From: Methyloversatilis sp.
GTDB taxonomy: Bacteria; Pseudomonadota; Gammaproteobacteria; Burkholderiales; Rhodocyclaceae
Direction of reading: 5' to 3'
Assembly (NCBI GenBank): GCA_017984755.1
Contig: JAGNYW010000026.1
Coordinates: 1-42,686, forward strand
Length of the DNA: 42,686 nt
Shown piece by piece: positions 28,625-37,542 of the stretch (the stretch's first letter is position 1; each line of letters begins with the position of its first letter). The notes beneath the pieces are model-generated. The model had not been told where the DNA came from and did not search any database. It saw only the letters and a list, made by a program, of their open reading frames with translations. Both the position numbers and the translations under genes were made by a program.

Positions 28625-28709
28625 ATGGCGACAGCGACCCGGCATGACCAGAATCCATTCATCACACATGCCGTTCGAGCCGTGTGTCCATACCCGGAGG
28701 AGAAAAACC

Positions 28710-29714
28710 ATGAAGCTGCATTCGATGCTGTTCGGCCTGATCGCATTGGGCCTGACGCAGGGCGCGCTGGCCCAGCAACCGATCGTGATCAAGTTCAGCC
28801 ACGTCGTGGCGACCGAAACACCGAAGGGCAAGGCGGCGGAGTTCTTCAGGAAGCGCGCCGAGGAACTGACCGCCGGCAAGGTCAAGGTGGAGGTCTATCC
28901 GAACAGCCAGCTGTACAAGGACAAGGAAGAGATGGAGGCGCTGCAGCTCGGCGCCGTGCAGATGCTGGCGCCGTCGCTGGCCAAGTTCGGTCCGCTGGGC
29001 GTCAAGGAATTCGAGGTGTTCGACCTGCCCTTCATCTTCGACGGCTACGCCGACCTGCACAAGGTGACGCAAGGCCCGATCGGTGCCGGCATCCTGAAGA
29101 AGCTGGAACCCAAGGGCATCATCGGCCTCGGTTTCTGGGACAACGGCTTCAAGTCCTTCTCGGCCAACACGCCGATCAGGACGCCGGCCGACCTGAAGGC
29201 GAAGAAACTGCGCATCCAGTCGTCCAAGGTGCTCGAGGAGCAGATGCGCACGATCGGCGCGCTGCCGCAGGTGATGGCGTTCTCCGAGGCCTATCAGGCG
29301 CTGCAGACCGGTGTGGTCGATGGCACCGAGAACCCGCACTCCAATATGTATACGCAGAAGATGCACGAGGTGCAGAAGCACATGGCGGTGACCGACCACG
29401 GCTATCTCGGCTATGCGGTGATCGTGAACAGGAAGTTCTGGGAAGGTCTGCCGGCCGATGTGCGCGAACAGTTGAATGTCGCGATGAAGGAATCGACCGC
29501 CTACGCCAACAAGATCGCCAAGGAAGAAAACGACAGTGCGCTCGAAGGTGTGCGCAAGAGCGGCAAGACGCAGGTGTATGTGCCGACGCCGGAAGAGCGC
29601 CTGGCGTTCAAGCGCGCACTGGTGCCGGTGCACAAGAAGATGGAAGGCCGCATCGGCGGCGAGCTGATCAATTCGATCTACCGGGAAACGGCGTTCGATC
29701 CGGCCAAGCTGTAA
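28710..29714 (+). CDS. dctP: TRAP transporter substrate-binding protein DctP
   Basis: 334 residues from the ATG at 28710 preceded by GGAGGAG. The signal peptide is KLHSMLFGLIALGLTQGALAQ. The mature protein has the DctP pattern: KFSHVVATETPKGKAAEFF, VEVYPNSQLYKDKEEMEALQ, and KKLRIQSS, whose Arg normally holds the substrate carboxylate. It is the periplasmic receptor delivering C4-dicarboxylates or similar organic acids to DctQM. First gene of dctPQM. Confidence 0.96.
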   Translation: MKLHSMLFGLIALGLTQGALAQQPIVIKFSHVVATETPKGKAAEFFRKRAEELTAGKVKVEVYPNSQLYKDKEEMEALQLGAVQMLAPSLAKFGPLGVKEFEVFDLPFIFDGYADLHKVTQGPIGAGILKKLEPKGIIGLGFWDNGFKSFSANTPIRTPADLKAKKLRIQSSKVLEEQMRTIGALPQVMAFSEAYQALQTGVVDGTENPHSNMYTQKMHEVQKHMAVTDHGYLGYAVIVNRKFWEGLPADVREQLNVAMKESTAYANKIAKEENDSALEGVRKSGKTQVYVPTPEERLAFKRALVPVHKKMEGRIGGELINSIYRETAFDPAKL

Positions 29715-29810
29715 TCCTTCGTCGTGCGCACGGTCCTTCGGGGCGGTGCGCACGACGTCCCGAGGCGCATCTTCGCGCCGCCCGTACCCATCCTTTCTCG
29801 GGAGACTGCC

Positions 29811-30473
29811 GTGCTCCGCTTGCTCGACCATATCGAGGAGTGGCTCATCACGCTGTTGATCGGCGTTGCCACGCTCGTCATTTTCGTCGCCGTCATGCAT
29901 CGCTACGCCACCGGGTACAGCATCCCGGGCTTGCAGGACTGGCTGCTGTCGCTCAACTTCAGCTGGGCGCAGGAGCTGTGCATCATTCTTTTCGTGTGGA
30001 TGGCCAAGTTCGGTGCTGCCTACGGCGTGCGCACCGGCATCCATGTCGGTGTCGATGTGCTGATCAATCAGCTGCAGCCGGCCCTGAGAAACAAGTTCGT
30101 GGTGTTCGGACTCGCGGCGGGCGCACTGTTCACCGGCATCGTCTGTGCGCTGGGCAGTCACTTCGTGTGGGAAAACGGTGCGGCCTACGCGGTGCTCAGC
30201 ACGCTGGGGCTGGATATCGGCGACCTGTACGAGGGGCCGACAACACCCGATCTCGAGTGGCCGACCTGGATGGTCTACATGGCGATCCCGCTGGGCTCGG
30301 GCCTCATGTGCTTCCGCTTCCTGCAGGTGATGACCGGTTTCATCCGTACCGGAGAACTGCCGCACCATGACCATGCCCACGTCGAGGGCATGGACGAGGT
30401 GAAGCCCATTCTGCTGGGCGAGGCGATTGAGAACGCCGAAGAAGCCGAGCATGCGAAGGGAGGCCGCAAATGA
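29811..30473 (+). CDS. dctQ: TRAP transporter small permease DctQ
   Basis: 220 residues from the GTG at 29811, which has GGGAGA upstream; a frame extension to 29724 adds residues unlike the family. Four membrane helices; LNFSWAQELCIILFVWMAKFGAAYGVRTGIHVGVDVLI (in short blocks) is the conserved DctQ core. A His/Glu-rich cytoplasmic tail (HHDHAHVEG and onward) is longer than usual. Its stop overlaps the dctM start by four bases. Confidence 0.93.
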   Translation: MLRLLDHIEEWLITLLIGVATLVIFVAVMHRYATGYSIPGLQDWLLSLNFSWAQELCIILFVWMAKFGAAYGVRTGIHVGVDVLINQLQPALRNKFVVFGLAAGALFTGIVCALGSHFVWENGAAYAVLSTLGLDIGDLYEGPTTPDLEWPTWMVYMAIPLGSGLMCFRFLQVMTGFIRTGELPHHDHAHVEGMDEVKPILLGEAIENAEEAEHAKGGRK

Positions 30474-31756
30474 GCGCCGCCATCATCTTCGTCATGCTGC
30501 TGGTGCTGATGCTGACCGGCATGCCGGTGTCGATCTCGCTCGGTCTTACCGTACTGACCTTTCTTTTCACGATGACCGACGTACCGGTCGAGTCGGTGGC
30601 GCTGAAGTTGTTCACCGGCATCGAGAAGTTCGAAATCATGGCGATTCCGTTCTTCATCCTGGCCGGCAACTTCCTGACCCATGGCGGCGTGGCGAAACGC
30701 ATGATCAATTTCGCCACCTCGCTGGTCGGCCACTTCCACGGCGGCCTGGGCATGGGGGGCGTGGTGGCGTGCGGCCTGTTCGCCGCGGTGTCGGGCTCCA
30801 GCCCGGCGACCGTGGCCGCCATCGGCGCCATCCTGCTGCCGGCAATGGTGAAGCAGGGCTTTCCGATGAAGTTCGGCGCCGGCATCGTCGCCAGTTCGGG
30901 CGCACTGGGCATCCTGATCCCGCCGTCCATCGTCATGGTCATGTACGCGGTATCGACCAATTCGTCGATCGGCGCGCTGTTCATGGCGGGCGTGATTCCG
31001 GGTGCGGTGCTGCTGTTCATGCTGGGCTTCACGACCTGGTGGTACGCGAAGAAGAACAACTATCCGCGCATGGAAAAGGCGCCGGTGGCCCACCGCATCA
31101 AGGCCTTCCGCGAGTCGTTCTGGGGCCTGATGCTGATCGTTGTCGTAATGGGCGGCATCTACACCGGCATCTTCACGCCGACCGAGGCGGCGGCAATGAG
31201 TGCGGTGTACGCCTTCATCGTGGCGGTGTTCGTGTATCGCGACCTGCCGCTCAGGCGCATCCCCAAGGTGCTGCTCGACTCGGCCAACATGAGTGCGATG
31301 CTGCTGTACATCATCACCAACGCCATCCTGTTCAGCTTCCTGCTGACATCGGAGCAGATTCCGCAGGCGGTGGCGGCCTGGCTGGTCGACAGCGGCCTGG
31401 GCGCGCTCGGCTTCCTGCTGGTGGTGAACATCCTGCTGCTGCTGGCCGGCAACATCATGGAGCCGTCGTCCATCATCCTGATCACGGCGCCCATCCTGTT
31501 CCCGGTGGCGATGGCGCTGGGCATCGACCCGGTGCACTTCGGCATCATCATCACCGTAAACATGGAAATCGGCATGATCACGCCGCCGGTCGGCCTCAAC
31601 CTGTATGTCGGCAGCGGCATCGCGAAACTGGGCATGACCGACATGACGAAGGCCGTGACACCGTGGCTGATCACCATGATCGTCTTCCTGATGATCGTCA
31701 CCTACTGGCCGTCCCTGTCGCTGTGGCTGCCACGTACGCTCGGCATGATGAGCTGA
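30470..31756 (+). CDS. dctM: TRAP transporter large permease DctM
   Basis: 428 residues with about 12 membrane helices, the normal size. It catalyses Na+-coupled substrate entry together with DctQ. Family marks include GMPVSISLGL, FFILAGNFLTHGG, GCGLFAAVSGSSPATVAAIG-type and LGILIPPSIVMVMYA segments and GMITPPVGLNLYV. It ends the dctPQM operon, followed by a good terminator at 31788. Confidence 0.96.
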   Translation: MSAAIIFVMLLVLMLTGMPVSISLGLTVLTFLFTMTDVPVESVALKLFTGIEKFEIMAIPFFILAGNFLTHGGVAKRMINFATSLVGHFHGGLGMGGVVACGLFAAVSGSSPATVAAIGAILLPAMVKQGFPMKFGAGIVASSGALGILIPPSIVMVMYAVSTNSSIGALFMAGVIPGAVLLFMLGFTTWWYAKKNNYPRMEKAPVAHRIKAFRESFWGLMLIVVVMGGIYTGIFTPTEAAAMSAVYAFIVAVFVYRDLPLRRIPKVLLDSANMSAMLLYIITNAILFSFLLTSEQIPQAVAAWLVDSGLGALGFLLVVNILLLLAGNIMEPSSIILITAPILFPVAMALGIDPVHFGIIITVNMEIGMITPPVGLNLYVGSGIAKLGMTDMTKAVTPWLITMIVFLMIVTYWPSLSLWLPRTLGMMS

Positions 31757-31787
31757 CGCACCGGGTTGCAGCAGTTCCGGTTCGGAA

Positions 31788-31823
31788 AGGGCCGTGCGGG
31801 AAACCGTACGGCTCTATTTTTTT
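31788..31823 (+). terminator. Rho-independent terminator of dctPQM
   Basis: A 12-bp stem (31788-31799 with 31804-31815, two G-T pairs) has a GAAA loop followed by A then seven T at 31817-31823. It is 31 bases after the dctM stop. Confidence 0.9.
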
Positions 31824-31966
31824 CTCATTTCATTCAAGGCGCAGCGCTGCACTGTCGTAACTGTTTGGTACTACAAATCGGCAGCGAACCGTCGCGCATC
31901 AAAGAATCGGTAGCCAGCCGTGCCCCTGAATATTCCCGAAGGGCTTGACTTAACGAGGAGAAGCAC

Positions 31967-33133
31967 ATGAGGAACGCACTGAGTGTGAAAAAGGCTTTTC
32001 TTTTTCACTCGTTGTTTGCATCGGTTCTCTGCATGGTTGCATTCAATCTGCAGGAGGTCATCTACCCGGGCGTCACCGGGGTCATCGTCGCCGGTGTGAT
32101 CTGCTGCATCATGATCACGACGGTGGGGATGTTGATCGGCAACAATTTCGGCAATCGTGCCGAACTGGTGGTCAATGCGCTGCACAGCCTTGCCGAAGGC
32201 AAGCTCAACCACAAGCTGAGCCTGTCGGGAAAGGATGATTTCGCGTGGCTGGGTTACGAGTACAACCAGGCCTGCAAGTCGTTCCGCAAGCTTATCGAGA
32301 AGATGACGGCAGTGTCTTCCACGTTGACTCACTCGGCAGAAGAGTTGTCGCGTCTGACGGTTTCGGCAAACGCGACCGGCATCGAGCAGGCGGACCGCAT
32401 TCGCACGGTGGCAGAAGCGATGGAGGAAATGACGGCATCTGCGCGTCAGGTCGCCGCACTGTCAACGGACATGGACAGCATCGTTCGCTCGACCGGTGAC
32501 AGCACTCGACACGGCAAGAGCGATCTCGAAGTTTCCATGGAAGGCGTGAGCCGCATCGCCCGGGAAATGGAAGAGTCGCTGACGGTGATCGAACGGCTGG
32601 TGAAGGATTCCGAAGAGATCGCCAAGATCAACGACGTGGTGAAGGAAATTTCGGACCAGACCAATCTTCTGGCGCTGAATGCGGCGATCGAGGCCGCGCG
32701 GGCGGGCGAGCAGGGGCGTGGCTTTGCTGTCGTGGCCGATGAGGTTCGCAAACTCGCCCAGCGCACGCAGGGCTCCACGGCCGACATCGAGCACATCGTT
32801 GCCAAGATCCGCCACGATGCACGGGAAACCGTCGAGCGCGTGGGTCAGGCCAGCGAGCGCGTGGGCGCGGCCGTGAAGACATCGAGCGGCGCGGTCGATA
32901 CCTTCAACAGCATCCTGGGCCGCATGGACGAACTGGTGAGCAAGTCGGGCGAAGTGGCTCTCAGCATGCAGGAGCAGGACGCCACGGCACATGCCATCCT
33001 GCGCAACGCGGGTGAGTTGTCCGCGTTGTCCGAAGACAACGCGCGCGGCGTGGCGCAGACCGCATCGCAAGGTGAAGCGCTGGCGGAATCCGCTCGCGAA
33101 CTCGGGAACAGCCTGCGGGCATTCCGGATCTGA
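31967..33133 (+). CDS. Methyl-accepting chemotaxis protein without periplasmic sensor domain
   Basis: 388 residues. Two membrane helices lie close together (~10-28 and ~34-58), leaving almost no periplasmic loop. HAMP-like sequence (~60-110) leads to a full signalling domain with the CheA/CheW hairpin [41 protein letters not shown] (in pieces around residues 225-268). AGGAG precedes the ATG. It must sense an intracellular or membrane signal, or a partner protein such as a binding protein or the energy state. It lies after the TRAP operon but beyond a terminator, so it is a separate transcript. Confidence 0.92.
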   Translation: MRNALSVKKAFLFHSLFASVLCMVAFNLQEVIYPGVTGVIVAGVICCIMITTVGMLIGNNFGNRAELVVNALHSLAEGKLNHKLSLSGKDDFAWLGYEYNQACKSFRKLIEKMTAVSSTLTHSAEELSRLTVSANATGIEQADRIRTVAEAMEEMTASARQVAALSTDMDSIVRSTGDSTRHGKSDLEVSMEGVSRIAREMEESLTVIERLVKDSEEIAKINDVVKEISDQTNLLALNAAIEAARAGEQGRGFAVVADEVRKLAQRTQGSTADIEHIVAKIRHDARETVERVGQASERVGAAVKTSSGAVDTFNSILGRMDELVSKSGEVALSMQEQDATAHAILRNAGELSALSEDNARGVAQTASQGEALAESARELGNSLRAFRI

Positions 33134-33162
33134 TCGCCGGCCGGAGTCAAACAGTACCGGGA

Positions 33163-33194
33163 AAGCCGGCTGGCAGTTGCCAGCCGGCTTTTTT
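33163..33194 (+). terminator. Rho-independent terminator of chemoreceptor gene
   Basis: A 13-bp perfect stem (33163-33175 with 33178-33190) has a minimal GT centre followed by a run of six T (33189-33194). It lies 29 bases after the stop. Confidence 0.92.
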
Positions 33195-33568
33195 CTTTGC
33201 TGAAGCCGTTGATTATTGGTCGAACCCATCGGGATCCTGATTGCCCTGCGGTTGCCTCGCCGAAAGTCCCATTCCATGCGCGGATGTGTCCCACCCGAAG
33301 CATGATTTTTCCTGTTGGCACGGTCATCACGAAACAGCGGCCGACCCCGGCGACGCAGCGCCGCACAAGCATTTCAAAGGACTGCCGCGGAAAGAATCGC
33401 GCTGAGTCAGGACCATCTCCCCATTTTCCGAAGGTATTGCAAGGATGAAAACCGGGTTGTCACGGCCCGAAGCAAGCGCGCCGGCGCGAGGCTTCCACCT
33501 GTTCGTCCGATGGTTCGCCCAGTGACAGCATCGGGTAGAGTCCGAGTGGCGTCGGTGCGGTCCGGCTG
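33195..33568. other. Long noncoding interval upstream of the SoxYZ-like gene
   Basis: About 370 bases between the chemoreceptor terminator and the sigma-54 promoter at 33569. I see no convincing gene: the open frames here lack ribosome-binding sites and family features. The length suits an upstream activating region for a sigma-54 enhancer-binding protein. A spaced inverted repeat CTGTT (33312-33316) and AACAG (33333-33337) and a single ACCTGTT (33497-33503 region) are the only hints of binding sites; the latter matches half of the palindrome at 35364-35378. Confidence 0.4.
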
Positions 33569-33584
33569 TGGCCCCGCAATTGCT
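33569..33584 (+). promoter_or_regulatory. Sigma-54 promoter of SoxYZ-like/metallohydrolase operon
   Basis: TGGCCCCGCAATTGCT matches the -24/-12 consensus TGGCACG-N4-TTGCW at 10 of 12 fixed positions, with GG and GC exactly 10 bases apart (33570-33571 and 33582-33583). The start codon of the first gene lies ~72 bases downstream of the -12 element. Match found by eye. Confidence 0.65.
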
Positions 33585-33655
33585 TACTCCCTTGTTCGGG
33601 CGTTCCGGAACGGCCGAACGTTTGAACCGATAATTCCATGCAGGAGATTCACCGC

Positions 33656-34411
33656 ATGAAAAGACTGATTGTTGCTGCCGGACTGATGTTCGGTTCGGCT
33701 CTGGCGGCGTTCGCAGCAGACGCCGATCCACTCGGCTCGTCACGCTGGCCGGACCTGCAGCGCGACTACGTTGATGACGCGCCGGTCGCGTTCGATCCGC
33801 GCATCGAGGTGCTGGCACCCAAGGTGGCGGAAGATTCGATGAACGTGCCGGTCACCGTGAAGTTCAAGGGTTTGCCCGATGTCAGGCGAGTGCTGGTCGT
33901 GGCCGACTTCAATCCCATCGTCAAGGTGCTCGACTATCAGCCCCTGCTGGCGCAGCCCGGACTTTCCTTCCGGATCAAGCTGCAGCAGGCGAGCCCGATC
34001 CGGGCGCTGGTACAGACCGGCGATGGCAAGTGGCATGCCGGTGGTGCCTGGGTCGATGCGGCCGGCGGTGGGTGTACCGCGCCGAGTCTCGGGCGCAGCG
34101 CACCCGACTGGACCCGCACGCTCAATCAGGTGCAGGCACGGGTGTGGCATGACGGACAGAACCAGCGCGTGCGCCTGCGCATCATGCATCCGATGGATAC
34201 TGGGCTCGCCCCCGGCATTCCCGCCTTCTACATCGAGCATCTCGCGGTCGAGGATGCCCGTGGCGAGGTCATGCTGCGGCTCGAAACTTTCGAGCCGCTG
34301 AGCGAGAATCCGGTGTTCTCGTTCGACCTGCCCGATACCGGACAGGCGGCGTTGCGCGTGGTAGGCCGCGACAACAACGGCAACCGCATCGATGCGATGG
34401 TGCAGCCATGA
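33656..34411 (+). CDS. Quinoprotein dehydrogenase-associated SoxYZ-like carrier
   Basis: 251 residues from the ATG at 33656, which follows AGGAG; an in-frame ATG at 33638 is too close to that site. Signal peptide: KRLIVAAGLMFGSALAAFAA. The first half is SoxY-like and ends in GGGC (137-140), equivalent to the flexible carrier arm whose Cys holds the cargo in SoxY. The second half is SoxZ-like (RVRLRIMHPMDTGL, EVMLRLETFEPLSENPVFSFDL). Such fusions occur next to PQQ alcohol dehydrogenases as part of a proposed periplasmic 'quinoprotein relay'. The true cargo is unknown. The stop overlaps the next start. Confidence 0.9.
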   Translation: MKRLIVAAGLMFGSALAAFAADADPLGSSRWPDLQRDYVDDAPVAFDPRIEVLAPKVAEDSMNVPVTVKFKGLPDVRRVLVVADFNPIVKVLDYQPLLAQPGLSFRIKLQQASPIRALVQTGDGKWHAGGAWVDAAGGGCTAPSLGRSAPDWTRTLNQVQARVWHDGQNQRVRLRIMHPMDTGLAPGIPAFYIEHLAVEDARGEVMLRLETFEPLSENPVFSFDLPDTGQAALRVVGRDNNGNRIDAMVQP

Positions 34412-35364
34412 TCGCGCGCCTTGCAGTGTTTCTGATGCTGGCCTGTGCCGCGCTGTTCGCGCAGGCGGCGGAGCGCTTCGACTACGGACTGACGCCGCAG
34501 AAGATCGCTGAAAACACCTGGGTGCTGATCGGCAAGACGGAAGACATCACCCGAGCCAACGGCGGCAACATCGTCAACACGGCCTTCGTGGTCACGCGCG
34601 ATGGCGTGGTGGTGATCGACAGCGGCCCATCGCGCCGTTACGGCGAGCAGATGCGGCGCGCCATCGCCGGCGTCACGGATCGCTCGGTGATCCGTGTCTT
34701 CAATACGCACCACCATCCGGATCACTTTCTCGGCAATCAGGCCTTCGACGGCGTACCGATGTCGGCGCTGGACGCCACCCGGGCGGGCATGCGCGAGCAG
34801 GGCGGTGCCTTCGCCGACAACATGTACCGCATGGCGGGTGACTGGCTTTCGGGTACCGAGGCGCTGGCCGCGTCGGAAACCGCAGTCCCCGGGGGGCTGG
34901 CCATCGGCGGTCACGAATTCCAGGTCATTGCGCTGGAAGGGCATACCGAGGGCGATCTCGTGATTCTCGATCGCACGACGGGCGTGCTCTACGCAGGCGA
35001 CCTGATCTTCCTCGACCGCGCGCCGACCACGCCGCATGCATCCATCGAACGCTGGCAGGCATCACTCGATGCGCTGGCAGCCCTGCCGGCGAAGCGGGTG
35101 GTGCCCGGACACGGTCCGGTGCATGACGACCAGCGGGGTATCGTGCAGACGCGTGACTGGTTGCGCTGGCTCGACGAGACACTGGAGGCGTCCGCGATCC
35201 GCGGCATGGACATGGCGGAAGTGATGCGACTCCCCCTGCCGGAACGGTTCGAGGCCATGCCGCTCGCGCGCAGCGAATTCGAACGCTCGGTCTCGCACCT
35301 CTACGGCCGCTACGAGCAGCGTCTTCTGAACACTGCAACACCGGTCGGACTGAAACAAAAATGA
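34408..35364 (+). CDS. Quinoprotein relay system metallo-beta-lactamase-fold hydrolase
   Basis: 318 residues with a signal peptide (LAVFLMLACAALFAQAA). Zinc-site motif HHHPDH at 101-106 (His101, His103, Asp105, His106), then His179, Asp198 (YAGDLIF) and His235 (VVPGHGPV) complete a binuclear site. It belongs to the SoxH-like group that accompanies SoxYZ-like carriers and PQQ dehydrogenases. It probably releases or processes a thioester or other cargo on the carrier Cys, possibly linked to cofactor maturation (inference). It is translationally coupled to the carrier by ATGA and lies 149 bases before the dehydrogenase gene. Confidence 0.88.
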   Translation: MIARLAVFLMLACAALFAQAAERFDYGLTPQKIAENTWVLIGKTEDITRANGGNIVNTAFVVTRDGVVVIDSGPSRRYGEQMRRAIAGVTDRSVIRVFNTHHHPDHFLGNQAFDGVPMSALDATRAGMREQGGAFADNMYRMAGDWLSGTEALAASETAVPGGLAIGGHEFQVIALEGHTEGDLVILDRTTGVLYAGDLIFLDRAPTTPHASIERWQASLDALAALPAKRVVPGHGPVHDDQRGIVQTRDWLRWLDETLEASAIRGMDMAEVMRLPLPERFEAMPLARSEFERSVSHLYGRYEQRLLNTATPVGLKQK

Positions 35365-35378
35365 ACAGGTGACCTGTT
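35364..35378. promoter_or_regulatory. Perfect 15-bp palindrome, candidate activator site
   Basis: AACAGGTGACCTGTT has 7-bp arms around a central G. It begins on the last base of the hydrolase stop codon and lies ~50 bases upstream of the -24 element of the alcohol dehydrogenase promoter, the distance expected of an enhancer-binding-protein site. Confidence 0.55.
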
Positions 35379-35427
35379 TCGCACCGCCCTCCGGGGTCGT
35401 GCAGCCGTATTTCCCTCTCGTTTCGGG

Positions 35428-35444
35428 TTGGCCCGGTTTTTGCG
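35428..35444 (+). promoter_or_regulatory. Sigma-54 promoter of PQQ alcohol dehydrogenase
   Basis: TTGGCCCGGTTTTTGCG matches TGGCACG-N4-TTGCW at nearly all fixed positions; GG (35430-35431) and GC (35442-35443) are 10 bases apart. The start codon is ~70 bases downstream. Confidence 0.75.
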
Positions 35445-35513
35445 AACGCATGTGGGCCGATCAAGGGAATGTTGCCCTTCGAGCAAAAGACAAACTCACC
35501 CCGAGGAGGAAGT

Positions 35514-37268
35514 ATGAAAGGTTTGCGCATAACGACGTTGTCCAGCGTGCTGCTGTCGGCGTTTGCCGCACTGGCGGCTCCCCAGGTCATGGCCGGTGTG
35601 ACCGACAGCGACATCGAAAACGACGCCAAGACCACGAACAGCGTGCTGTCGTGGGGCATGGGCACGGAAGGTCAGCGCTACAGCCCGCTCGACAAGGTCA
35701 ATGTCGGCAACGTCAAGAATCTGGTGCCCGCGTGGTCGTTTTCGTTCGGCGGCGAAAAGCAGCGCGGTCAGGAATCGCAGCCGCTGATCGTAAATGGCAA
35801 GATGTTCGTGACGGGTTCCTACTCCCGCCTCTACGCGCTCGATGCCAAGACCGGCGCCAAGCTGTGGCAGTACGAGCATCGCCTGCCGGACGGCATCATG
35901 CCGTGCTGCGACGTGGTGAACCGCGGCGCGGCGGTGTACGACAACCTGGTCATCTTCAGCACGCTCGATGCGCAGCTGGTCGCGCTCGACCAGAACACCG
36001 GCAAGGTCGTGTGGAAGGAAAAGATCGACGACTATCAGGGTGGGTACTCGAACACCGCTGCGCCGATCATCGCCAAGGGACTGCTGCTGACCGGTGTGTC
36101 GGGCGGCGAATTCGGCGTGATCGGCCGCGTGGAGGCGCGTGATCCGAAGACCGGCAAGATGGTGTGGTCGCGCCCGACGGTCGAAGGCCACATGGGCTAC
36201 AAGTTCGACGCAGCCGGCAAGAAGATGGAGAACGGCATCAGCGGAACGACCAATGCAACCTGGTCGGGCGACCTGTGGAAGACGGGCGGCGCCGCCACCT
36301 GGCTGGGCGGCAGCTACGACTCGAAGACGGGTCTGGCCTACTTCGGCACTGGTAATCCGGCGCCGTGGAACAGCCACCTGCGCCCCGGCGACAACCTGTA
36401 CTCGTGCTCGACGGTGGCGATCGATGTGGCCACCGGCCAGATCAAGTGGCACTTCCAGGGTACGCCGAACGACGGCTGGGATTACGACGGTGTGAACGAA
36501 TTCGTCACCTTCGATCTCAACGGCAAGCGCATGGGCGGCAAGGCCGACCGCAACGGCTTCTTCTACGTGCTGGATGCCAACACCGGCAAGTTCGAGCGCG
36601 GCTTCCCCTTCGTCAACAAGATCACATGGGCCAAGGGCCTGGACGCCAGCGGCAAGCCGATCTTCGATCCGGCCAACCGCCCGGGCGACCCGACCAAGGG
36701 CGCCGACGGCAAGAAGGGTGAGTCCGTTTTCTCGGCGCCGTCCTTCCTCGGTGGCAAGAATCAGATGCCGATGGCCTACAGCCCGGATACCGGCCTGTTC
36801 TACGTGCCGGCCAACGAGTGGGGCATGGAAATCTGGAATGAGCCGATCACCTACAAGAAGGGTGCGGCCTACCTGGGTGCCGGTTTCACGATCAAGACGA
36901 TCGAGGACAAGTACATCGGCGCACTGCGCGCAGTCGACCCGAAGACCGGCAAGATCGTCTGGGAAGTCACCAACAACGCCCCGCTGTGGGGTGGTGTGAT
37001 GACGACCAAGGGCGGCCTGGTTTTCTGGGGTACGCCTGAAGGTTTCCTGAAGGCAGCCGACGCCAAGACGGGCAAGGAAGTGTGGTCGTTCCAGACCGGT
37101 ACCGGCATCGTCGCGCCCCCGATCACGTGGGAACAGGATGGCGAGCAGTTCATCGCTGTCGCGACCGGCTGGGGCGGCGCAGTACCGCTCTGGGGTGGGG
37201 ATGTGGCGAAGAAGGTGAACTACCTGAACCAGGGCGGTTCGATGTGGGTGTTCAAGCTGCACAAGTGA
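35514..37268 (+). CDS. PQQ-dependent alcohol dehydrogenase, predicted lanthanide-dependent
   Basis: 584 residues from the ATG at 35514 after GAGGAGG. Signal peptide: [19 protein letters not shown]. The eight-bladed propeller has tryptophan-docking repeats such as [16 protein letters not shown] and GKIVWEV. Cys131-Cys132 ([11 protein letters not shown]) form the vicinal disulfide over PQQ. The catalytic Asp323 is followed at +2 by Asp325 (GWDYDGVNE). The second Asp is present in XoxF/ExaF/PedH lanthanide enzymes; Ca2+ enzymes have Ala or Ser there. [11 protein letters not shown] suggests the ethanol-type (ExaA/PedH) branch rather than XoxF. It oxidises primary alcohols in the periplasm, passing electrons to a cytochrome c, probably PedF encoded nearby. 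Sigma-54 promoter at 35428. Confidence 0.95.
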   Translation: MKGLRITTLSSVLLSAFAALAAPQVMAGVTDSDIENDAKTTNSVLSWGMGTEGQRYSPLDKVNVGNVKNLVPAWSFSFGGEKQRGQESQPLIVNGKMFVTGSYSRLYALDAKTGAKLWQYEHRLPDGIMPCCDVVNRGAAVYDNLVIFSTLDAQLVALDQNTGKVVWKEKIDDYQGGYSNTAAPIIAKGLLLTGVSGGEFGVIGRVEARDPKTGKMVWSRPTVEGHMGYKFDAAGKKMENGISGTTNATWSGDLWKTGGAATWLGGSYDSKTGLAYFGTGNPAPWNSHLRPGDNLYSCSTVAIDVATGQIKWHFQGTPNDGWDYDGVNEFVTFDLNGKRMGGKADRNGFFYVLDANTGKFERGFPFVNKITWAKGLDASGKPIFDPANRPGDPTKGADGKKGESVFSAPSFLGGKNQMPMAYSPDTGLFYVPANEWGMEIWNEPITYKKGAAYLGAGFTIKTIEDKYIGALRAVDPKTGKIVWEVTNNAPLWGGVMTTKGGLVFWGTPEGFLKAADAKTGKEVWSFQTGTGIVAPPITWEQDGEQFIAVATGWGGAVPLWGGDVAKKVNYLNQGGSMWVFKLHK

Positions 37269-37277
37269 TGCAAGGGC

Positions 37278-37303
37278 CGGGCGGTTCATTTTCACCGCCC
37301 GGA
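37278..37303 (+). repeat. Hairpin just after the alcohol dehydrogenase
   Basis: CCGGGCGGT (37278-37286) pairs perfectly with ACCGCCCGG (37295-37303) around an eight-base loop, nine bases after the stop. It has no T-run and may protect the 3' end of the message. Confidence 0.55.
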
Positions 37304-37415
37304 TTCGAGCATGCGTCAGGGTTTGACTGATCGTCAGGTCGCGGCGCAACGGACGCGGAAGCGTTCCGTGCCGTGTCGATGACCGCGAGCCCGCAAGCTC
37401 CGGTTGCGCGACCGA

Positions 37416-37436
37416 ATCACGTGCCTGCCACGTGAT
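37416..37436. repeat. Inverted repeat ATCACGTG/CACGTGAT
   Basis: Perfect 8-bp arms (37416-37423 and 37429-37436) around CCTGC. It lies between the stop-proximal hairpin and the terminator. It may be part of the 3' UTR structure or a protein site. Confidence 0.45.
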
Positions 37437-37462
37437 GCCTCATGCTCCGAACATGGCTCTTT

Positions 37463-37491
37463 AGCCGGCTTTCACAAGCCGGCTTTTTTTT
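37463..37491 (+). terminator. Rho-independent terminator of alcohol dehydrogenase
   Basis: A 9-bp stem (37463-37471 with 37476-37484) has a TCAC loop followed by eight T. It is ~195 bases beyond the stop, giving an unusually long 3' UTR. Confidence 0.88.
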
Positions 37492-37542
37492 GTCTCGCGA
37501 ATCATCACCTGCCGCACCCGGACCGCGACTGCATCGTCGTGT

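Noticed and set aside
33241-33260. Another GG-N10-GC match upstream of the SoxYZ-like gene
   Set aside because: Matches few consensus positions outside GG and TTGC, and a much better element lies at 33569, closer to the gene.
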